Shown piece after piece: positions 41,605 through 50,626 of a DNA stretch of 64,000 nucleotides (positions within the stretch are counted from its first letter, which is position 1; every line of letters begins with the position of its first letter). Source of the stretch: Bacillota bacterium. GTDB taxonomy: Bacteria > Bacillota > Clostridia > Acetivibrionales > DTU013. The notes beneath the pieces were generated by a model that was given only the letters and a program-made list of their open reading frames with translations, was not told where the DNA came from and did not search any database. Where the stretch lies: positions 27,470-91,469 of the forward strand of contig JAEYOP010000067.1 of the NCBI GenBank assembly GCA_023411575.1. The letters are read 5' to 3'. The translations under genes and the position numbers were made by a program.

Positions 41605-43077
41605 TTACGCCCGCGTCAGGCCGACAAACCGACCGTATGCTTCGTCCCATTGCGCCGTATCCTCCGGCAGGTATTCCTCGACGGGGAACGAGCGCCGGAC
41701 CAGCTCACGCCCTTCTTTCAGGCTCGCCACCTCTCCGAGGGCAAGCAGCTGCGTTACAATATTTCCGGTGGACGTCGCTTCAATGGGGCCTGCTATAACC
41801 GGCCTTCCGATCGCATTGGCCGTAAACTGGGACAGGAGCCTGTTCTTGCAGCCGCCGCCGACCATATGCAGGACGGGCAGCTTGTAGCCCAGGATTTCCT
41901 CCAGGCCTTCTATCGCCATCCTGTATTTCAGCGCAAGGCTTTCCAGGATGCAGCGCACCACGGCGGACTTGCTTTCCGGCTGCTTCTGCCCGGTCTTCCC
42001 GCAATATTCGCGGATCTTGTCGGACATGTGTCCCGGCCTCAGGAAGCTGATGTCGTCCGGGTTTATCAGGGAAGCAAACTTCGGGGAATTCGCGGCGGCC
42101 GCTTCCAGTTCGTCGAAGCTTTCTTTGCCGCCTGCCCGGTCCCATTCCCTCTTGCATTCCTGGTACAACCACAGCCCCATGATATTCTTCAGCAGCCTGG
42201 TATTCCGTCCATAGCCGCCTTCATTGGTATAATTCAGCTTGAAGGTCGAATCGTTGATGACCGGCGTCGGAGACTCCACGCCAAGCAACGACCAGGTGCC
42301 GCTGCTGAGGAACGCATATTTCCCCTCAAGAGCCGGTACGGCAACAACGGCGCTTGCCGTATCATGTCCCGCAGCCGCGACGACCGGAATCCTTGCGGTT
42401 CCGAGTTCGGAGGCGACGGCTTCCGAAAGCCTGCCGGCCATTGTTCCCGCGTCCACGATCTCCGTCAGGATTTTCGTCGGAATGCCGAACCGTTCGAGCA
42501 GATCGCAGGCCCACCCGCCCTTCTGAGCATCCAGCATCTGTGAAGTGCTGGCTATCGTATATTCCGTACTCTTCTCGCCCGTCAGGAAGTATCTCAGGAG
42601 GTCGGGAGTGAATAGCAGCGTTTCCGCCTTCTCCAGGATGGGAATCCCTTTCAGCCTCATTGAGAGAAGCTGGAACAGGGTATTGAATTCCATAAACTGA
42701 ATGCCCGTGCGTTCATACAGCTCTTTCTGCGGTATGATCCCATAGGCTTCCTCCAGAATGCCCTCCGTGTTTGCGTCCCGGTAATGGAAAGGATTCCCGA
42801 GCAGTCTTCCGGACGAATCGAGCAGGCCGAAATCCACGCCCCAGGTATCGATCCCGATGGACGCGATCCCGCCCAGGCCGGCTTTTGCCGTTTTGCCGAT
42901 CCCCTGCTTCATTTCATGAAAGAGCCGCAGGATATCCCAGTTCAAGCTGCCGTTGGTCATCACCGGCTCATTGGCAAACCGGTGGAACTCCTCCAGTTTC
43001 AGCACGCTTCCGTCGTAAATCCCCGCCATCGCCCTGCCGCTGCTTGCTCCATAGTCAAAGGCAAGCAAGTTTAACAT
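41605..43077 (-). CDS. rhaB: Rhamnulokinase
   Basis: A 490-residue FGGY-family sugar kinase phosphorylating L-rhamnulose. The start LLAFDYGASSGRAMAG is the phosphate 1 loop of RhaB; IGIDTWGVDFGLLD and GHDTASAVVAVP are further family blocks, and HMVGGGCKNRLLSQFTANA is the adenosine site. First gene of rhaB-rhaA-aldolase-rhaM-GH1. Confidence 0.95.
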   Translation of the reverse strand: MLNLLAFDYGASSGRAMAGIYDGSVLKLEEFHRFANEPVMTNGSLNWDILRLFHEMKQGIGKTAKAGLGGIASIGIDTWGVDFGLLDSSGRLLGNPFHYRDANTEGILEEAYGIIPQKELYERTGIQFMEFNTLFQLLSMRLKGIPILEKAETLLFTPDLLRYFLTGEKSTEYTIASTSQMLDAQKGGWACDLLERFGIPTKILTEIVDAGTMAGRLSEAVASELGTARIPVVAAAGHDTASAVVAVPALEGKYAFLSSGTWSLLGVESPTPVINDSTFKLNYTNEGGYGRNTRLLKNIMGLWLYQECKREWDRAGGKESFDELEAAAANSPKFASLINPDDISFLRPGHMSDKIREYCGKTGQKQPESKSAVVRCILESLALKYRMAIEGLEEILGYKLPVLHMVGGGCKNRLLSQFTANAIGRPVIAGPIEATSTGNIVTQLLALGEVASLKEGRELVRRSFPVEEYLPEDTAQWDEAYGRFVGLTRA

Positions 43078-43104
43078 GGAACCACCTCAATCCATAATAT
43101 GATC

Positions 43105-43133
43105 TATCTATAATTTTATAAAAACTCGTACAA
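43105..43133 (-). promoter_or_regulatory. Probable promoter of the rha operon
   Basis: TTGTAC (43133-43128), 17-base spacer, TAGATA (43110-43105) on the minus strand in the gap between rhaB and the divergent AraC gene. The -35 and -10 boxes each deviate by two bases, as expected for an activator-dependent promoter. Confidence 0.4.
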
Positions 43134-43256
43134 CATTTCATTGGTATATGTTATTCTTTTATTAGGATATATTATCCCGCCTGTAATATCAACTCTATTA
43201 CAGTTTTAGCAGGGGGATGATATGGCCATTTTTCATTATCCCCAGAGGGAGAGCAC

Positions 43257-44153
43257 ATGGAAAACTATCCCGTATTAAAAGGCAATACGCTGTTCCGAAA
43301 GGATGAACTGGTTTATATCAACCGCTCCGACGAGCTGGAGGAGTACTGCAACGTCATGCACAGCCATGATTTCCTGGAAATCGCCTTTGTCATTTCCGGC
43401 CGCGGCACCCACCGGGTCGGAAACCGGGAATACGAAACCACCAGGGGCGACCTGTTCATCGTCAACTTCGACGTCCCCCACGGTTTCTTCCAGAACAAGG
43501 CTTCCGACGATCCGCTGGTTGTCTACAATTGCGTCTTCCTGCCCCAGTTCCTGGACTTGTCCCTGTTCAGCGCAAGCCATTTCGAGGAAATCACCTCCTC
43601 GTTCCTTTTCAAATCCCTGGTGCCGGAAAACTTTATGCCGACCCCCGACTTGAAGCTGAGCGGAACGAGGCTGTTTGAAATCTCCGAGCTTTTTGATAAA
43701 ATGTATACGGAATACAAACAGCGGAGCAAGGGCTATACGGATATCATCCGTGCATATCTTATCGAAATTGTCGTTAAAATATTCCGGTATGCGCCCGATC
43801 CTTCCAAAAAGGAAATCACCCGGAGGAATGCGGAGCTCATCCAGAAGTCCATAGAATACATGCAGCTGAATTACCGGTCGGAGATCACCCTGTCGGACCT
43901 CGCGCTTCATTCCCTGCTCAGCAAGAATTATTTCAGCAGGCTTTTCAAGGAAGCGACCGGGACCAATGTAAGCGATTACATACAATACCTGCGGACGGAA
44001 CAGGCCTGCAGCCTCCTGAGATCGACGGACGGGAAGATCCGGGATATCGCGGAGCAGGTCGGCTTTACGGACATGAAGTTCTTTTACGAGGTATTCAAGA
44101 AAATAACCGGGAAAACCCCGGGCGACTACAGAAAATCAGGAGGGTGCATCTGA
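43257..44153 (+). CDS. AraC-family regulator with cupin sensor (rhamnose-type)
   Basis: A 298-residue regulator. The N-terminal half is an AraC_binding cupin (MHSHDFLEIAFVISGRGTHR), and two helix-turn-helix motifs occupy about 195-295 (LALHSLLSKNYFSRLFKEATG; IAEQVGFTDMKFFYEVFKKITG). It diverges from rhaB, so it is probably the rhamnose-responsive activator of that operon, like RhaS/RhaR. Start ATG at 43257 has AGAGGGAGAGCAC upstream. It overlaps the next gene by TGATG. Confidence 0.9.
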   Translation: MENYPVLKGNTLFRKDELVYINRSDELEEYCNVMHSHDFLEIAFVISGRGTHRVGNREYETTRGDLFIVNFDVPHGFFQNKASDDPLVVYNCVFLPQFLDLSLFSASHFEEITSSFLFKSLVPENFMPTPDLKLSGTRLFEISELFDKMYTEYKQRSKGYTDIIRAYLIEIVVKIFRYAPDPSKKEITRRNAELIQKSIEYMQLNYRSEITLSDLALHSLLSKNYFSRLFKEATGTNVSDYIQYLRTEQACSLLRSTDGKIRDIAEQVGFTDMKFFYEVFKKITGKTPGDYRKSGGCI

Positions 44154-45028
44154 TGGCAGCAGGAAAAAGGTTCGGCGACAGAAGCGACGGCAGGAGGATA
44201 AGGACCCTGGAGCCCTTGTACGGGCTCATTCCGTATATCATGCGGGTCCGTTCGGATTCCCAGAATTTCTACGAGGACCGGATCGATATCGGCCATACGG
44301 AAAATTATCTTCGACGGAAAAGAAAGGATATGGAAATCAACCTCAGCTTCCTCCATGTCCTCGTTGCCGCGATTGTAAGGACCATTGCCTTGAGACCGGG
44401 CTTGAACCGTTTTATCGCAGGCCGCAGGATCTATGCCCGCAATGAAATCATCGTGTCCCTCGCCATCAAGAAGGAACTGAAGCAGGAAAGCCCGGAAACC
44501 GTCATCCGTTTCCGTTTTGAACCCACGGACACCCTTTTCGACATCGCAAAGAAAATCAATGAAAAAGTGGAAGAAAACAAGGCCCTTGAGACCCAGAACG
44601 GCACGGACAATGCGGCTCGCCTGTTTATGCTCTGCCCCAGCCTCCTGATCCGGTTCCTGGTGTTTGCCGTCCGGGTGCTGGACCATATGGGCATCGCCCC
44701 CCGTGCGCTTTTGAACGTCAGCCCCTTCCACAGCAGCGTTTTCATAACCGATCTCGGTTCCCTCGGCATCCAGCCGGTCTACCATCACCTGTATGATTTC
44801 GGCACGACTTCGATCTTCATCGCCTTCGGGGCGAAATCCAGGGAGAAGTCCGTCGATTCGGCCGGCAGCGTGATCGAAAAGAAATACGTGGGCTTGAAGG
44901 TGGTAACGGATGAACGGACTGTGGACGGCCACTACTACGCTTCGGCCTTCAAGCTGTACAAAGGCTTTGTGCAGCACCCCGAAAGGCTTGAAACGCCGCC
45001 CGAAAAAGTGGAATACGATATTGATTAA
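44153..45028 (+). CDS. E2/CAT-like acyltransferase fold protein, catalytic His replaced
   Basis: A 291-residue protein like a free-standing catalytic domain of 2-oxo acid dehydrogenase E2 subunits or chloramphenicol acetyltransferase (LNVSPFHSSVFITDLGSLGI; YHHLYDFGTTSIFIAFG). It has no lipoyl or peripheral-binding domain. The active-site motif HRxxDG appears as DERTVDG: Glu254 stands where the catalytic His belongs, so ordinary acyl transfer is doubtful. It is coupled to the AraC gene (TGATG overlap, with AGGAGGG before the ATG) and followed by a LacI gene. The function is unknown; it may bind CoA or a ligand. Confidence 0.75.
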   Translation: MAAGKRFGDRSDGRRIRTLEPLYGLIPYIMRVRSDSQNFYEDRIDIGHTENYLRRKRKDMEINLSFLHVLVAAIVRTIALRPGLNRFIAGRRIYARNEIIVSLAIKKELKQESPETVIRFRFEPTDTLFDIAKKINEKVEENKALETQNGTDNAARLFMLCPSLLIRFLVFAVRVLDHMGIAPRALLNVSPFHSSVFITDLGSLGIQPVYHHLYDFGTTSIFIAFGAKSREKSVDSAGSVIEKKYVGLKVVTDERTVDGHYYASAFKLYKGFVQHPERLETPPEKVEYDID

Positions 45029-45075
45029 GCATACGGGATCGGTTTTTGTCCCTATCCGATCCGGGAGGAACAGCG

Positions 45076-46095
45076 TTGAACATATATGATATTGCTCAAA
45101 AGGCCGGGGTATCCACCGCTACGGTGTCGCGGGTCCTCAACGGCAGCAGCTCGGTATCCGAAAAAACCAGGCGCAAGGTCAGCCGGATCATGGCGGAGGC
45201 CGGTTATTCGCCCAATGTATTCGCACGGGGGCTCATGGTCAATTCCATGAAGACCATCGGCGTTATGACCATAGACGTGCGGGACCTTTATTATGCCCGT
45301 TCCATCCACGCCATCGAGAACGAGGCGCGGCGGATGGGCTATAACGTCATCCTGTGCAACACGGGAGAGGACATCCAGGAAAAGGAGAAATATCTCCGGC
45401 TTCTGCTGCAGAAACGGGTGGACGGCATCATCCTCATCGGCTCCGTGTTCCGGGAAAAGTCGGATAACCGCCATATTACGGATGCTGCCGAAAAAGTGCC
45501 GGTCATGATGATCAACGGCCATATGGACGGCAGGAACATTTATTCCATCATGTGCGACGACAGCGCCGCCGTCGGGGAAGCCGCCGCATACCTCTCGGGC
45601 CTGGGGCACCGGGAGGTCGCCTATCTTTACGACGTGGAAACCTTCAGCGGGATGGAAAAGCTGAACGGCTTCCGGAAAGCGGCCCAGGAGCTTGGTTTGC
45701 AACAGGATCCCCGGATGACGGTCCAAACCGGCCGCGGGATCGAAGGCGGCTATGAAGCCGTCCGAAGGCTTCTTCGGGAGAAAACCCCATTTACCGCCCT
45801 TCTGGCCTCCGAAGACATTCTTGCCGCAGGCGCCCTGAAGGCGCTCCACGAAGCAGGGATCAAAACCCCCGAGGACGTTTCCGTCATCGGCTATAATAAT
45901 TCCGTCATCGCCCAGTGCACCATGCCGGAGCTGACTTCGATGGACAACCGGGTGGATTCCGTGAGCACGAATGCGGCCTGCCTTTTGATCGACGCCATAA
46001 ACGGCAAACCGGTGCCCGCCAGGACGATCGTGCCGGCCGAACTGGTCCGGCGGAGCTCTGTCCGTCAACGGGCACCGGAAATAGTACAGCTATGA
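45076..46095 (+). CDS. LacI-family transcriptional regulator
   Basis: A 339-residue repressor. The N-terminal helix-turn-helix is NIYDIAQKAGVSTATVSRVLNG, followed by the hinge region and a periplasmic-binding-like effector domain (IGVMTIDVRDLYYARSIHAIE). The start is TTG at 45076 with GGGAGG seven bases upstream; the longer frame lacks a site. It probably controls pectin or rhamnogalacturonan genes such as the GH105 gene that converges on it. Confidence 0.92.
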   Translation: MNIYDIAQKAGVSTATVSRVLNGSSSVSEKTRRKVSRIMAEAGYSPNVFARGLMVNSMKTIGVMTIDVRDLYYARSIHAIENEARRMGYNVILCNTGEDIQEKEKYLRLLLQKRVDGIILIGSVFREKSDNRHITDAAEKVPVMMINGHMDGRNIYSIMCDDSAAVGEAAAYLSGLGHREVAYLYDVETFSGMEKLNGFRKAAQELGLQQDPRMTVQTGRGIEGGYEAVRRLLREKTPFTALLASEDILAAGALKALHEAGIKTPEDVSVIGYNNSVIAQCTMPELTSMDNRVDSVSTNAACLLIDAINGKPVPARTIVPAELVRRSSVRQRAPEIVQL

Positions 46096-46107
46096 TCGGC
46101 TGCCGCC

Positions 46108-47136
46108 CTATTCCTTTTCCTTCTTCTCCAGCAGCGCGCTCAGGAAGGCAAGGGCCAGCCCCTGTCCCCAGCCCTGGATGCGCTTGATGGGCACTTTCTT
46201 GTAATCCTCCGCCGTCAGCATGACTGCGGTGCCGGCAGAAACGTTCTTTACCGTTCCGTCCTCGGCTATATTGCTCAAAATGCCCTTCAATGCCTTCTGC
46301 ACATATTTCGCGTGCAGGGGATGGCCCTTCAGCACCAGCGCCGCCGCTATGCCTGCGGACGCGGACGTTTCAAGGTACGACGACTCATCGTCGAGGACCG
46401 TATGCCACATGCCCTCTTCCGACTGAAGCCTCACAAGCGCGCTGAGCTGATCGCTCACCGCCCCGTCCAGCTGCATCCACATGGGGTTCAGGTAGTTCAG
46501 CATCCCGAATGCCCTGGTCATCGTGTAGGCCGCCCAGGCATTGGCTCTCGCCCAGTAGATGCCGGACAGATGGTTCTTGTTGACATTGTCCCACGCATGA
46601 TAGAAAACGTTCGCGGTTTCATCCTGCAGGAATTCCTCGTGCCAGTAATACTGATTCAGGGCATCCTCAATATATTCCTTGTTGTTGAGCTTGAAGCCCA
46701 GCCTCAGAAGGAAGTAGGCCGCCATGAACAGCGTATCCGCCCAGGCCTGCTCCGGGAAATCATTCTTGCTGGAAACCGTGTGCTGGAAAACGTTCTGTCC
46801 GAAACGGAGCGCGTCCTTGCGGAGGTATTCCGCCTTTTTAACTGCTATGTCAAGATACTTCTGGTCTCCCGTAGCCTCATGCAGGGTGATCATGGTGTGT
46901 CCCATGGCACAGGCGTTCACGTTGAAGCTGGGCAGACCGATTTCGATGTATTCGTCCACCCATTTGACCAGAAAATCGATATATTCCTGCTTCCCGGTAA
47001 CTTCCCATGCTCTGCTGATGCCGTAAAACGCCACGCCGCAGGGCCAGCTCCACGTGAGATCGATGTTCATCGTCCTTTTGACCACGCGGTCAATGGTATC
47101 CCGTATTTGCTGCTCGTCAAACTGCAATTTTTGCAT
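46108..47136 (-). CDS. GH105/GH88-type unsaturated rhamnogalacturonyl hydrolase
   Basis: A 342-residue alpha/alpha-barrel hydrolase without signal peptide. The catalytic Asp is in QAWADTLFM and IYWARANAWAAYT is the second family block; GHPLHAKYVQ and RIQGWGQGLAL follow. It removes the unsaturated galacturonyl residue left by rhamnogalacturonan lyases, releasing rhamnose for the rha operon. It is the last gene after the Lpl-type transporter. Confidence 0.92.
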   Translation of the reverse strand: MQKLQFDEQQIRDTIDRVVKRTMNIDLTWSWPCGVAFYGISRAWEVTGKQEYIDFLVKWVDEYIEIGLPSFNVNACAMGHTMITLHEATGDQKYLDIAVKKAEYLRKDALRFGQNVFQHTVSSKNDFPEQAWADTLFMAAYFLLRLGFKLNNKEYIEDALNQYYWHEEFLQDETANVFYHAWDNVNKNHLSGIYWARANAWAAYTMTRAFGMLNYLNPMWMQLDGAVSDQLSALVRLQSEEGMWHTVLDDESSYLETSASAGIAAALVLKGHPLHAKYVQKALKGILSNIAEDGTVKNVSAGTAVMLTAEDYKKVPIKRIQGWGQGLALAFLSALLEKKEKE

Positions 47137-47165
47137 TTTTCTCCTCCATAATGCTCATATGATAT

Positions 47166-47203
47166 GGAATAAGCCTATAATAGGCTTATTATAGGCTTAT
47201 TCC
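47166..47203. other. Perfect 17-bp palindrome between SBP and GH105 genes
   Basis: GGAATAAGCCTATAATA, loop GGCT, then the exact inverse. No T-run follows in either direction. Between a binding protein gene and an enzyme gene in the same operon, it probably stabilises the upstream mRNA or lowers read-through. Confidence 0.7.
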
Positions 47204-47231
47204 GGTTTGAATTTATGTCAGGGTCCGTATT

Positions 47232-49067
47232 TTACTTGAACCATTCCTGATAAGTAGCTTTCTTTTCGTCCAGGATCTTCTGGTAGCCGCTCTCGAGATA
47301 ATCCTTGCAGAACTGTTCGTACTTGGCTTCAAATTCGCTCGGTTTGCAAACGATCAACTGGGTGGCGTACTGTTTGTACTTGGTCACCAGGGAAGAACCG
47401 TAAGTAGTCTGGGTAGCAATAACCTTCGGAATGAAGATGTTCTGTACACCAACGTTATACGGAGATCTCAGATACTTGAACTGATCCTGCATCAGATACC
47501 TGAACTGTTCGCCGGGAGGGCAAGCAGCCAGCATCATGTTGTCCCAGTCACTTCCGGCATCCGTACCTTCAACAACCATCGCAAAGTAATCCTTGTTGCT
47601 GCCGTTGACAAGTCTGTCATTGCCCGTATAACCTGCTACAAGCTGTTTCGCGCCGTCCTTGACGTTATAAGTCTTGCCTTCGATTCCCCACATAACTGCG
47701 TTGAGGTTTTCCGGCTTGCTCAGCCAATCAAGATACTTCAATACTTCAGCAACATTCTTGGTGTTCTTGTTGATGCCGTTCATAAGGCCTACGGCAGGAG
47801 TATAGTAGTAGGAGGTTGCAATCTGGCCCTTTACTTGCGTAAGCGGCATTGCAGTGGAAAGCTTGGCTGTAGGAACATTCTTCATGAGCTCCGTTATGTA
47901 GTTGGCATCCTGCGGGATATATTCCCCGAAGACTCCGGCATAACCGTTCATGAATGCGGATCTGGCGGCGTTGCTGTTGGTATCCAGCATGAATTCAGGG
48001 CTTATGAGGCCTGAATTGTACTGCTTGTTCAGGAACTGCAGCCGTTTCTTTTCAGGCTCCCAGGTCAGGGCCGGAGTAGAAATATCGGAATACATATACT
48101 TTTCAAGATCCGACATGTTGGACGGCCTGAATGTATAGTTGCCCGTCGCAAAATTGGTGGCTCCATTCAGGTCAAGCGTCGCAGGAACCAGCCTTGAACC
48201 AACATTACCCGGATCTTTTGATTTGAACGCCAGCAGCATGTTGAAATACTCATCTGCTGTCCTGGGCATTGCAACTCCGACTTTGTCCATCCAGTCCTGT
48301 CTGTACATTATAACGTATGTAGCATCCAGCGGGATCGGCCTCTTTGCGGGCAGGAACATCTGCTTGCCCTGGATCTTGCCCAGCTTGATTACATTCGCGC
48401 CTTCATATTTCACATAGTTCGGCGCATATTGATTCAGCATCTTAACGTCTATTTCCTGATAAACTCCCTGTCCCAGCCAGGCCATGTAACCCGGGGACTG
48501 ATCGTATTCACCGATGAGGTCGGGAGCCGTTCCGGATGCGATAAGCAAATTGAATGCATCCTTCGTTGCAGCAGGATTCGGTCTGGCAATCGAAACCCAC
48601 TTGATTTTTACGTTAATGTCCTTCAGTACCTTATCTGCAATCCATTTTGCCCAATAGCTGTTGTCTGCAGGCTGTTCGCCGGTTCTGCCTCTTTCAAAAA
48701 TCGGTATTTTGATTTCTTTGGCCGCCTGTTTTGCCGTTACCGTAACGGTAATCGTAGCGGAAGCAGTTCCATTGGAAGCTTTTGCGGTAATTTTGGCAGT
48801 TCCCGCTTTCAGAGCCGATATCGTTCCGGAATAGTTGACAACGGCAACCCCGGCATTGCTGGAAGTCCATTGCAACTGATTCTTCAGGGCCGTACTCGGA
48901 GTCAGGGTAACAATCGGTGTGAAGGTCGCCCCCACCTCCAACGAGATGCTTGTCTTGTCAAATACAACTTTGGTGATGTCTGTTTTCGATAAACCGAAAG
49001 CAAACGTCGAGAGTAGCATGAACATTGCAAGAACAAGACTGGTAACTACTGAAATCTTACGGTTCAT
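47232..49067 (-). CDS. Big2 domain-LplA-type sugar-binding protein fusion
   Basis: A 611-residue exported protein. Signal peptide 1-25 (no lipobox), a Big2 Ig-like domain at about 28-110 (ISLEVGATFTPIVTLTP, GTAKITAKASNGTASATITVTV) and a large family 1 extracellular solute-binding domain to the end. It binds oligosaccharides, probably from rhamnogalacturonan, for the permeases at 49697 and 50627. The Big2-binding-protein arrangement repeats that at 10749, though the binding domains belong to different families. ATG at 49067 has AAAGGGAGG upstream. Confidence 0.87.
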   Translation of the reverse strand: MNRKISVVTSLVLAMFMLLSTFAFGLSKTDITKVVFDKTSISLEVGATFTPIVTLTPSTALKNQLQWTSSNAGVAVVNYSGTISALKAGTAKITAKASNGTASATITVTVTAKQAAKEIKIPIFERGRTGEQPADNSYWAKWIADKVLKDINVKIKWVSIARPNPAATKDAFNLLIASGTAPDLIGEYDQSPGYMAWLGQGVYQEIDVKMLNQYAPNYVKYEGANVIKLGKIQGKQMFLPAKRPIPLDATYVIMYRQDWMDKVGVAMPRTADEYFNMLLAFKSKDPGNVGSRLVPATLDLNGATNFATGNYTFRPSNMSDLEKYMYSDISTPALTWEPEKKRLQFLNKQYNSGLISPEFMLDTNSNAARSAFMNGYAGVFGEYIPQDANYITELMKNVPTAKLSTAMPLTQVKGQIATSYYYTPAVGLMNGINKNTKNVAEVLKYLDWLSKPENLNAVMWGIEGKTYNVKDGAKQLVAGYTGNDRLVNGSNKDYFAMVVEGTDAGSDWDNMMLAACPPGEQFRYLMQDQFKYLRSPYNVGVQNIFIPKVIATQTTYGSSLVTKYKQYATQLIVCKPSEFEAKYEQFCKDYLESGYQKILDEKKATYQEWFK

Positions 49068-49148
49068 TAAAAAATACCTCCCTTTTTTTATTAACAACAA
49101 CTATCGTTGTTATTCACTTTCCCTGAACTGCAATTGGGTTTGCTATAA

Positions 49149-49640
49149 TCATTGCTGCTGCACGTTTTTGGTGAACTCGTAAATGTCACCCTGGTAATTC
49201 GTGACCATATTCCCGGTTTTTGCGTCAATAAATACCATTGCAGTATCCCCTTCCGCATCGGAAATCTTAATGGTCAGTACGCCGTCTTTCACCGTTCCGC
49301 TGTAAGTTCCGTCGGCATCGGTATATTGATATTCGCTTCCGTTGGAAGCAATCTTGACCGTGCGTGTGGCGTCATTAATGTCCACCCATTCGCCCACCAG
49401 TTTATCCTCATTGCTTGCCAAAGAGGAATCGGATGCAGCGGATGCTTCCGGAACTGCCTGCGTATCCGGTTCAGGCACGGCGGCCGCCTCTTCTGCGAGT
49501 TGGTCCGCGACTTCCTGCTGGTCAGCGGTAGAGATCGAAACAGACCCTTCGGATGAGGCTTCCTTGCTTTGACCGCAGGCAGCCAGACTGAATATCATAA
49601 TGAGCGCGATTCCAATCGTCAAAAATCTACTCCATTTCAT
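49149..49640 (-). CDS. Small lipoprotein with beta-rich C-terminal domain
   Basis: A 163-residue lipoprotein: signal peptide with lipobox LAAC, then an acidic Ala/Ser/Glu-rich linker to about residue 80, then a small domain (KLVGEWVDINDATRTVKIASNG; GTYSGTVKDGVLTIKISD) like lipocalin-type or META-like beta folds. AAGGAGG is seven bases before the ATG at 49640. It is encoded between the permease and binding protein genes. Function unknown; a helper for substrate capture at the surface is a guess. Confidence 0.75.
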   Translation of the reverse strand: MKWSRFLTIGIALIMIFSLAACGQSKEASSEGSVSISTADQQEVADQLAEEAAAVPEPDTQAVPEASAASDSSLASNEDKLVGEWVDINDATRTVKIASNGSEYQYTDADGTYSGTVKDGVLTIKISDAEGDTAMVFIDAKTGNMVTNYQGDIYEFTKNVQQQ

Positions 49641-49696
49641 TTTTTTCACCTCCTTGAACTGCAAAATGACAACGATCTTTTCACCGGCTTTTCTAT

Positions 49697-50572
49697 TTAT
49701 CCTTTTACCGCTCCTATCATCGCACCCTTCACAAAATATTTCTGCAGCCAGGGATAAACGATAAGAATGGGGATTGTCGCAAACATGATGGACGCCGCCC
49801 TTATGACCTCCGGCGCGTAAGCGTTGGCATTGGCTTCGGAACTGAAGGATTCCGTAGACTGGGACGCACTTACGAGATAGTAAAGCTTTAACTGCAGCGG
49901 CCACATTTCTTTATTGGAATTAATGTAAAAGAATGCATCCTGGAACGCGTTCCACCTGCCCACTGCAAAGAACAGCGCGATCGTCGCAAGCATGGGCTTG
50001 GAGAGCGGGAGAATAATTCGGATCAGGATATCCCAATGGTTGCATCCGTCAAGTTTCGCCGATTCCTCAAGGCTGTCCGGTATGGATGCCATGAGATAGG
50101 TCCTCATGAGGATCATATTATAGGGACTCAATACGACCGGAAGGATAAGCGCCCATATATTATTCAGAAGGCCCAGTTCCTGGATGTTGATATAGTTCGG
50201 TATCAAGCCCGCGTTAAAGTAGAAGGTGAACAGGATCAGCAGCATGAAGACGCTGCTTCCCTTCAGTCCCTTCCTGGACAGCGGGTACGCCAGCAGCACC
50301 GTAATAATCAGCCCGATAATGGTGAAAATGAAAGTCATATATACGGTCACCCAGAGCGAAGTTAACATAGAAGCGTCGGAAAATACCTCTTTGTATGCAT
50401 TCAATGTAATTCCGACAGGAAATATGGTTACCTTCTGGGCCAGAACCGCCTCGTTCGCACTGAGCGATATCGAAATAACATGCAAAAACGGGATAATACA
50501 AACCAGAACCGTTACTGTGACCAATATGTAAACAACCGCATCGAATATCTTGCTTTTCGTGTTAGAGTTCAC
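49697..50572 (-). CDS. Carbohydrate ABC permease, LplC-type
   Basis: A 291-residue permease with six helices and the EAA motif (EESAKLDGCNHWDILIRIILPLS within about 180-205). The start is GTG at 50572 with GGAGG upstream. With the LplB-type partner at 50627 it makes the channel of a CUT1-type oligosaccharide importer. The ATPase is not in this operon, as is usual for such systems. Confidence 0.9.
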   Translation of the reverse strand: MNSNTKSKIFDAVVYILVTVTVLVCIIPFLHVISISLSANEAVLAQKVTIFPVGITLNAYKEVFSDASMLTSLWVTVYMTFIFTIIGLIITVLLAYPLSRKGLKGSSVFMLLILFTFYFNAGLIPNYINIQELGLLNNIWALILPVVLSPYNMILMRTYLMASIPDSLEESAKLDGCNHWDILIRIILPLSKPMLATIALFFAVGRWNAFQDAFFYINSNKEMWPLQLKLYYLVSASQSTESFSSEANANAYAPEVIRAASIMFATIPILIVYPWLQKYFVKGAMIGAVKG

Positions 50573-50626
50573 GTACCCTTCCTCCAATCAATCTTTTATT
50601 TCTTTCTGCTTGTTCAACTTATCCGA

